Shown here piece by piece: positions 6,195 through 10,802 of a stretch of 10,802 nt of DNA. The stretch covers positions 1 to 10,802 of the forward strand of contig JAICHT010000105.1 of assembly GCA_025924755.1 (NCBI GenBank), in the 5' to 3' direction. Origin of the DNA: Chitinophagaceae bacterium. Lineage in GTDB: Bacteria > Bacteroidota > Bacteroidia > Chitinophagales > Chitinophagaceae. The position numbers were made by a program, and so were the translations under genes. How positions within the stretch are numbered: the stretch's first letter is position 1; each line of letters starts with the position of its first letter. Under the pieces are notes generated by a model. That model was not told the DNA's origin. It did not search any database and saw only the letters and a list, made by a program, of their open reading frames with translations.

Positions 6195-7619
6195 TTACTT
6201 ATAAACTACTTCTTTCTTACGGGCCAATGCTATAAAATAAATAGGAATGCCAATTAAAACAATCAATAATCCCGGCCAGGTAAATTTGGGTTTATAAATG
6301 ATCAGTAAAATACAAAAGTTCAATCCCATTACTATATAGATTAAAGGCATTACCGGATAGCCAAATGCTTTGTACGGACGTTCCATATCGGGCCGCGATT
6401 TTCTTAATATAAAAATACCCGCAATAGTGAGCATATAGAATATGACCACCACAAACGATACCATATCCAGCAGATCTCCATACCGGCCGCTTAAACATAA
6501 TATACTCGCTACAATACATTGCGCCCATAATGCCCATTGCGGGACGGCAAACTTATTTAAGGTGCCTGCTTTTTTAAAAAACAATCCATCCTGCGCCATG
6601 GAATAATATACCCTTGCTCCTGCTAATATCAACCCATTATTACAGCCAAAAGTAGATACCATAATCATTACCGCAATTACATACGTACCGATATTTCCAA
6701 AGATGGCATTAGCCGCAGAAACAGCCACACGATCTTGCGGTGCAAAAGCAATATCATGTAGCGGCAGCACGCTGATATACATAAAGTTGGCCGCTACGTA
6801 TATGATGGTAACAATTAAAGTACCCAAAAATAAACTGAGACCAATATTGCGGGCCGGATTTTTAATTTCACCTGCAATAAAAGTAACATTGTTCCAGGCA
6901 TCGCTGCTGAATATAGAGCCTACCATACTGGCTGCAATAGCGCCAAGTGCTGCTACACCAATAACCGGGCTGATATCTCCCGAAGTCGAAATGCTTTTCA
7001 TACTCCAGGCATTCGTCCAGTTGGCATTCCAGATGTCTTTACGGGCAGCCAATATAAAACCGAATATGATCAAGCCAAAAAGTGATACTAATTTAGTAAC
7101 GGTAAAGGTGGTTTGAATAATCTTTCCTTCTTTCACTCCCCTGGTATTTACCCAGGTAAGAAACACAATGAGTAATATAGAAACCAGCTGCGCGGGGTAT
7201 ACTTTCAGCCAGCCCAAATTCATTAATATATTTTCATCTTTTATTTCCAGCGCCGGAATAAAATACCCGGCAAATTTAGAGAAGGCCACTCCTACCGCAG
7301 CAATAGTACCTGTTTGAATTACTGTAAAAAAACTCCAGCCGTATAAAAAACCGATCAATGGATTATAGGCTTCTTTCAAATAAACATACTGGCCGCCAGC
7401 CCTGGGAAACATACCACTCAGCTCGCCATAACTTAATGCAGCCGTAAGCGTCATAAAACCGGTAAGCAGCCATACGGCAATCAACCATCCGGCACTGCCT
7501 ACATTGCGGGTAATATCAGCACTTACAATAAAAATACCGGACCCAATCATGGAGCCGGCTACTATCATTGTTGCATCCAATAATCCAAGCGATTGCTTAA
7601 AGTGTGTTTGTTCCGCCAT
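6195..7619 (-). CDS. APC superfamily amino acid permease
   Basis: Integral inner-membrane secondary transporter of 474 residues, the usual length for a 12-helix amino acid-polyamine-organocation carrier. After a short cytoplasmic start, the first helix contains the unwound substrate-binding motif GSMIGSGIF (22-30), which is characteristic of LAT/serine-threonine-exchanger-like APC proteins. SYGELSGMFPRAGGQYVYLKE follows at about 64-84, the conserved region after helix 2, also diagnostic. Hydrophobic segments then recur to the C-terminus, which ends in a basic tail (ALARKKEVVYK). The substrate cannot be told from sequence; neutral amino acids are the family's commonest cargo. It is first in the unit with hldA, two bases apart, and starts about 55 bases downstream of the terminator that closes the ompH-like gene, so its own promoter should lie in 7620-7680. 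I saw no clean Bacteroidota consensus there. Confidence 0.9.
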   Translation of the reverse strand: MAEQTHFKQSLGLLDATMIVAGSMIGSGIFIVSADITRNVGSAGWLIAVWLLTGFMTLTAALSYGELSGMFPRAGGQYVYLKEAYNPLIGFLYGWSFFTVIQTGTIAAVGVAFSKFAGYFIPALEIKDENILMNLGWLKVYPAQLVSILLIVFLTWVNTRGVKEGKIIQTTFTVTKLVSLFGLIIFGFILAARKDIWNANWTNAWSMKSISTSGDISPVIGVAALGAIAASMVGSIFSSDAWNNVTFIAGEIKNPARNIGLSLFLGTLIVTIIYVAANFMYISVLPLHDIAFAPQDRVAVSAANAIFGNIGTYVIAVMIMVSTFGCNNGLILAGARVYYSMAQDGLFFKKAGTLNKFAVPQWALWAQCIVASILCLSGRYGDLLDMVSFVVVIFYMLTIAGIFILRKSRPDMERPYKAFGYPVMPLIYIVMGLNFCILLIIYKPKFTWPGLLIVLIGIPIYFIALARKKEVVYK

Positions 7620-7673
7620 GAGCCGTTATTTTGGCGTCAAGATAAGTATTGCATTTTATATACGCTATTTATC

Positions 7674-7702
7674 AAAATAAAAATCCTGCGCAGTGCAGGA
7701 TT
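7674..7702 (-). terminator. Rho-independent terminator after the OmpH-like gene
   Basis: A perfect 8-bp stem, AATCCTGC (7682-7689) pairing with GCAGGATT (7695-7702), encloses the 5-base loop GCAGT. Read on the minus strand, the stem is followed by TTTTATTTT (complement of 7674-7682), a good U-tract. It starts 24 bases after the stop of the OmpH-like gene and separates that gene from the downstream permease-hldA unit. There is no comparable T-run on the plus strand, so it acts in the minus direction only. Confidence 0.8.
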
Positions 7703-7726
7703 GCTATGAAATGGAATAGTGTTTCT

Positions 7727-8320
7727 TTACTTTTTAGTATACGCTTCATTCAACCCTTTTATAACATCGGCCGTGATATTATAGGCCGTATCGCGATAGT
7801 AAAACAAACCAGGCTCATAGGCAAAGATGTAAGCGTATTCTTTACCGGCATTATATGTTTTTAAATAATCTTCTATTTTTGTTTTCACATCCCGCATCCT
7901 GCGCATATAAAAATCCTGGTATTGCTGATCCAGCGCCTGCTTGCGGCTTTGCATGGTTTGCTGCATTTGCATAATATCTTTAGTAGCCATTTCTGACTGC
8001 ACCTGGTTCATGGAAGCTGCCTTACCCTGGTACTCGTTTGTTTTCTCGCGATACATTTTTTCCAGTCGTGCCAGCTCGCCATTTACGGCATCTTCTTTTT
8101 TAGCCAGTTCTGCTTTTACATCTTTCACCATCGAAAACGAATTTTCTATAGAGTCCATTTCGAAGTAAGCAATTTTACATTCGGTACTGGATACGGAATG
8201 TTGCGCATTATTGCTTATCTTTTGTACAGGAATTGTTTTGGCCGATGAAAAATGTAAGTAAAATAAAATGCCGACCAGTGCCAGAAGTATTACATTAAAC
8301 AGGAGACTTGCGCTTTTCAT
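7727..8320 (-). CDS. OmpH/Skp family periplasmic chaperone-like protein
   Basis: A 197-residue protein resembling Skp/OmpH, the trimeric periplasmic holdase that carries unfolded outer-membrane proteins to the BAM complex. One hydrophobic segment at about 5-23 (LLFNVILLALVGILFYLHF) acts as signal peptide or membrane anchor. No AxA cleavage site is obvious, so anchoring is possible. After a polar linker comes the family's first strand, CKIAYFEMDSI (48-58; compare 'KIAYVDMEKI'), then a long charged helix region of about 62-150 with many Lys, Glu and Gln, expected to form the coiled-coil tentacles. The C-terminal strand segment YAYIFAYEPGLFYYRDTAYNIT (162-183) closes the body, and the end matches the usual 'DIT..VIKGLN' helix. 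The gene stands alone rather than beside bamA, as OmpH copies often do. It has its own terminator and is divergent from the GlsB-like gene. Confidence 0.8.
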   Translation of the reverse strand: MKSASLLFNVILLALVGILFYLHFSSAKTIPVQKISNNAQHSVSSTECKIAYFEMDSIENSFSMVKDVKAELAKKEDAVNGELARLEKMYREKTNEYQGKAASMNQVQSEMATKDIMQMQQTMQSRKQALDQQYQDFYMRRMRDVKTKIEDYLKTYNAGKEYAYIFAYEPGLFYYRDTAYNITADVIKGLNEAYTKK

Positions 8321-8445
8321 ATTGCAAAATAAAGGGCAAAATATAATGATGGATAGTTAAAGGCCGCACCTTTAGGAAACACTTAACAGCGGGTATATTG
8401 TTTGCTTAATGAAAACAAAAAGTATTAACCATTAAACTTAAAAGT
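8321..8445. promoter_or_regulatory. Divergent promoter region between OmpH-like and GlsB-like genes
   Basis: These 125 bases separate two divergent start codons and must hold the promoters of both unless transcription comes from outside. No exact TAnnTTTG (-7 element of Bacteroidota sigma-A) is present. Near matches with one extra base occur on each strand: TATTGTTTG on the plus strand around 8395-8403, about 45 bases before the glsB-like ATG, and TATATTTTG on the minus strand (complement of about 8337-8345), about 20 bases before the ompH-like ATG. No convincing -33 TTG partner was seen. The leader before the plus-strand ATG is A-rich with no Shine-Dalgarno sequence, which is typical of the phylum. 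Confidence 0.35.
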
Positions 8446-8706
8446 ATGGGTATTTTATCGTGGATTATTTTTGGATTAATTGCAGGCGCCATTGCTAAAG
8501 CTATTCATCCGGGCAGAGATCCGCAGGGATGTTTGATCACTGCAGTGATAGGTATTGTAGGTGCAGTAATTGGCGGATGGATTGGAACAGGTCTTGGGTG
8601 GGGTACCATTAACGGTTTTAATTTAAGGAGTTTTTTTTTAGCAGTGGTAGGCGCTTTGGTATTGCTTATTATTTACAATGCGTTTAGCAGAAGGCCCCGT
8701 GTATAA
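8446..8706 (+). CDS. GlsB/YeaQ/YmgE family small stress-associated membrane protein
   Basis: A small, very hydrophobic 86-residue inner-membrane protein of the transglycosylase-associated (YeaQ/YmgE/GlsB) family. Three membrane segments are visible at about 3-20, 29-49 and 60-79. The first carries the family pattern LIAGAIAKAIHPGRDPQG (11-28). This is followed by a Gly-rich second helix, IGIVGAVIGGWIGTGLG, and a basic C-terminal tail, SRRPRV. Members are linked to general or envelope stress in several bacteria, but their molecular role is not known; the old transglycosylase name is not supported by any catalytic motif here. The ATG is preceded by an A-rich leader without a Shine-Dalgarno sequence. 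It is monocistronic, divergent from the OmpH-like gene and convergent with rpoC. Confidence 0.9.
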   Translation: MGILSWIIFGLIAGAIAKAIHPGRDPQGCLITAVIGIVGAVIGGWIGTGLGWGTINGFNLRSFFLAVVGALVLLIIYNAFSRRPRV

Positions 8707-8730
8707 ACTTTAAATATTGCAGCATATAAA

Positions 8731-8760
8731 AAAGCCTGTAAGAAATTCTTACAGGCTTTA
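8731..8760. terminator. Bidirectional rho-independent terminator between glsB-like gene and rpoC
   Basis: A perfect 12-bp stem, AAAGCCTGTAAG (8731-8742) against CTTACAGGCTTT (8748-8759), with a 5-base AAATT loop that can pair further to leave a single unpaired base. On the minus strand the stem runs into TTTTTTAT, a strong U-tract 24 bases after the rpoC stop. On the plus strand it is followed by TTTAAATTT, weaker but usable, 25 bases after the glsB-like stop. It can therefore end both convergent transcripts. Confidence 0.85.
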
Positions 8761-8782
8761 AATTTATCAATATGCAGATGCT

Positions 8783-10802
8783 TTATTCTTCCTCATCGAA
8801 AGTCATCACCTCACGGGTAGTTTGCAGAAGTTCATATTCTTCTTTGCTACCTACAATGATATTTTCAAAATCCCGCAAACCGGTACCTGCTGGTATAGCA
8901 TGTCCTGTGATTACGTTTTCTTTCAATCCAAGCATATCATCTGTTTTACCCTGAAGGGCTGCAGAACTCAACACCTTGGTAGTTTCCTGGAAGGAAGCCG
9001 CTGATATCCAGCTTTGCGTACCCAGGGATGCTTTGGTAATACCCAGCAAGGTAGGGCCTGAAGTGGCAGGGTTGGCATTGCGGAATTCTACCAGTTTTTT
9101 ATCGTTACGGCGAAGGATAGAATTTTCTTCACGCAACTCCCGCAAGCTTACAATTTGCCCGGCTTTCAATTTAGTTGAATCGCCTGTTTCTGTTACCACT
9201 TTCTTATCATAGGTATAATCGTTTTCTTCAAGGAATTCAAACTTGTCTACTAAATCTTCTTCGAGGAACTTGGTATCACCCGGATCCACAATTGATACTT
9301 TACGCATCATCTGGCGTACAATTACTTCAATATGCTTATCGTTGATACGCACCCCTTGTAAGCGGTATACTTCCTGAATTTCATTTACCACATATTGCTG
9401 CACGGCAAACGGTCCTTGTATGGATAAAATATCCTGCGGTGCTACCTGCCCGTCTGACAATGGATTACCTGCTTTTACAAAGTCGCCATCCTGAGCTAAT
9501 ATCTGGCGGGTTAATGGCACCAGGTATTTCTTAATAACACCATCTTTAGCCTCAATTATAATTTCGCGGTTACCTCGCTTAATAGCACCCATGCTCACCA
9601 CACCGTCAATTTCTGATACAATAGCAGGATTGCTTGGGTTACGGGCTTCAAACAACTCGGTTACCCGTGGCAAACCTCCTGTAATATCTCTCAGCTTACC
9701 TAAAATACGAGGGATCTTTACAATCACCTGTCCTGCTTTTACTTCCTCATCTTCGTCCACCACAATATGGCTTCCGGTTGGCAGGTTATAAGATTTGATT
9801 TCCTTTCCTTCAACAATGATAGAAGGGATCTTAGTTTTATCTTTTGTTTCAATTACTACTTTCTCGCGGTGGCCGGTTTGTTCATCCGATTCCTCGCGAT
9901 AGGTAATACCATCAATGACATTTTCAAATTTTACCGTACCATCAATTTCGGCAGCAACAACGTTATTGAACGGATCCCAGGTGCAAATGATTTCGCCTTT
10001 CTTTACCTGTTGACCATCTTTTACCAATAAGGTAGCGCCGTAAGGAATATTAGTGGTAGTAAGTAAACGGTCGCTTTTGGCATCCATTATCCGTACTTCA
10101 CCGGTACGGCCAATTACGATCTGTACTTTATTGCCTTCGTTGTTTGTTGAATTTACCACTCTCAATCCATCAAAGTGAATAGTGCCTTCAAACTTGGCAG
10201 CTAAGGTAGATTCTACAGAAGCGGAACCAGCCACACCACCCACGTGGAAGGTACGTAAGGTTAACTGCGTTCCCGGCTCACCAATAGACTGGGCTGCAAT
10301 AATACCTACTGCATCGCCTATTTGTGTAGTATATCCGGAAGCCAGGTTTTTACCATAGCATTTTACGCATACACCACGCTTAGCTTCGCATACTAATACG
10401 GAACGGATTTCAACCATCTCAATACCGGACTCCTCAATTTTCTTGGCAGTATCGGTTGTAATTTCTTCACCGGCTGCTACCAGCAAATTATTTTCATCCA
10501 ATGGGTCAAATACATCGTGTAAAGAAGTACGTCCTTCAATACGGTCTGACAATGGTTCGATGATATCTTCATTATCCTTTAAAGCAGAAGTGGCAATACC
10601 TCTTAAAGTACCACAATCTTCTTCGGTAATCACCACGTCCTGAGACACGTCTACCAAACGACGGGTTAAGTAACCGGCATCCGCAGTTTTTAAGGCAGTA
10701 TCCGCCAAACCTTTACGGGCACCGTGTGTAGAAATGAAGTAATCCAATACATTCAGTCCGCCTTTAAAGTTGGAAAGAATGGGGTTTTCAACGATTTCAG
10801 AA
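8783..10802 (-). CDS. rpoC: DNA-directed RNA polymerase subunit beta', C-terminal part (cut by window edge)
   Basis: C-terminal ~673 residues of beta', the clamp and active-centre subunit of RNA polymerase. The frame stays open to the window end (first complete codon at 10801), reading SEIVENPILSNFKGGLNVL into the bridge helix DYFISTHGARKGLADTALK; the TTG at 10747 is internal, not a start. Numbering from 10747, the second zinc site is complete: C45, C120, C127 and C130, with the same 7- and 3-residue spacing as E. coli C888/C895/C898. The trigger-loop helix SIGEPGTQLTLRTFHVGG (154-171) follows. A long beta-rich insertion then sits inside the trigger loop before GGLPRVTELFEAR, as in lineages with an SI3-type insert. 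The end is acidic (TFDEEE). The catalytic NADFDGD loop lies upstream, outside the window. rpoB is expected beyond the right edge. A strong terminator follows the stop. Confidence 0.97.
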   Translation of the reverse strand, partial: SEIVENPILSNFKGGLNVLDYFISTHGARKGLADTALKTADAGYLTRRLVDVSQDVVITEEDCGTLRGIATSALKDNEDIIEPLSDRIEGRTSLHDVFDPLDENNLLVAAGEEITTDTAKKIEESGIEMVEIRSVLVCEAKRGVCVKCYGKNLASGYTTQIGDAVGIIAAQSIGEPGTQLTLRTFHVGGVAGSASVESTLAAKFEGTIHFDGLRVVNSTNNEGNKVQIVIGRTGEVRIMDAKSDRLLTTTNIPYGATLLVKDGQQVKKGEIICTWDPFNNVVAAEIDGTVKFENVIDGITYREESDEQTGHREKVVIETKDKTKIPSIIVEGKEIKSYNLPTGSHIVVDEDEEVKAGQVIVKIPRILGKLRDITGGLPRVTELFEARNPSNPAIVSEIDGVVSMGAIKRGNREIIIEAKDGVIKKYLVPLTRQILAQDGDFVKAGNPLSDGQVAPQDILSIQGPFAVQQYVVNEIQEVYRLQGVRINDKHIEVIVRQMMRKVSIVDPGDTKFLEEDLVDKFEFLEENDYTYDKKVVTETGDSTKLKAGQIVSLRELREENSILRRNDKKLVEFRNANPATSGPTLLGITKASLGTQSWISAASFQETTKVLSSAALQGKTDDMLGLKENVITGHAIPAGTGLRDFENIIVGSKEEYELLQTTREVMTFDEEE

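Noticed and set aside
6703..7116. 137-codon open frame on the plus strand
   Set aside because: It lies wholly antisense to the permease, has a composition expected from the reverse of hydrophobic codons, and shows no recognisable domain.
10745..10747. TTG at 10747 as the start of the minus-strand rpoC reading frame
   Set aside because: Conserved beta' sequence (NPILSNFKGGLNV) continues in frame to the window edge, so this codon is an internal Leu just before the bridge helix.
1..10802. tRNA, rRNA, CRISPR array, insertion sequence, attachment site or complete defence island
   Set aside because: No repeat-spacer pattern, transposase, integrase or cloverleaf-like structure was recognised by eye. 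The only defence-like signal is the ~140-base fragment at the left edge.

Overview
The window looks like a piece of chromosome from a Bacteroidota bacterium, most likely Chitinophagaceae or a close relative. The evidence is the moderate-to-low GC, the weak or absent Shine-Dalgarno sequences, and typical Bacteroidota proteins: a long M1 peptidase with the FSRGG and QWYPKPAVYD block, a FemAB-like GNAT protein and a stand-alone heptose-7-phosphate kinase. This assignment comes from reading the proteins, not from a database search.

Left, plus strand (1-3511): an M1 metallopeptidase that has lost its own N-terminus is followed, with a one-base stop/start overlap, by a FemAB/GNAT-like protein of unknown substrate. 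The first ~130-145 bases do not belong to the peptidase. They are GC-rich (75 of the first 120 bases are G or C) and encode a Cys-rich zinc-ribbon-like piece (CPWCG ... CPCSTCPFH) resembling DrmA-type DISARM helicases. The piece runs in frame into the peptidase at a short shared K-L-P-F-N stretch. This is either a contig chimera or a rare recombination junction.

Middle, minus strand (3519-7619): a four-gene stretch that reads, in transcription order, APC-family amino-acid permease, heptose-7-phosphate kinase (hldA/rfaE1), a 179-bp gap with small inverted repeats, ispD, then an FkbM-type methyltransferase overlapping ispD by 4 bp. The cell-envelope themes are LPS heptose, isoprenoid precursors and possible glycan or lipid methylation.

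Right (7620-10802): a Skp/OmpH-like periplasmic chaperone on the minus strand with a clear terminator after it; a divergent small GlsB/YeaQ/YmgE membrane protein on the plus strand; and the 3' two thousand bases of rpoC on the minus strand. A strong hairpin between glsB and rpoC can terminate both convergent units.

No tRNA, rRNA, CRISPR array, insertion sequence or complete defence system was found. Apart from the left-end junction, the window is ordinary core-genome content. The most interesting biology is the M1 peptidase, whose last ~400 residues look like an outer-membrane beta-barrel ending in Phe.
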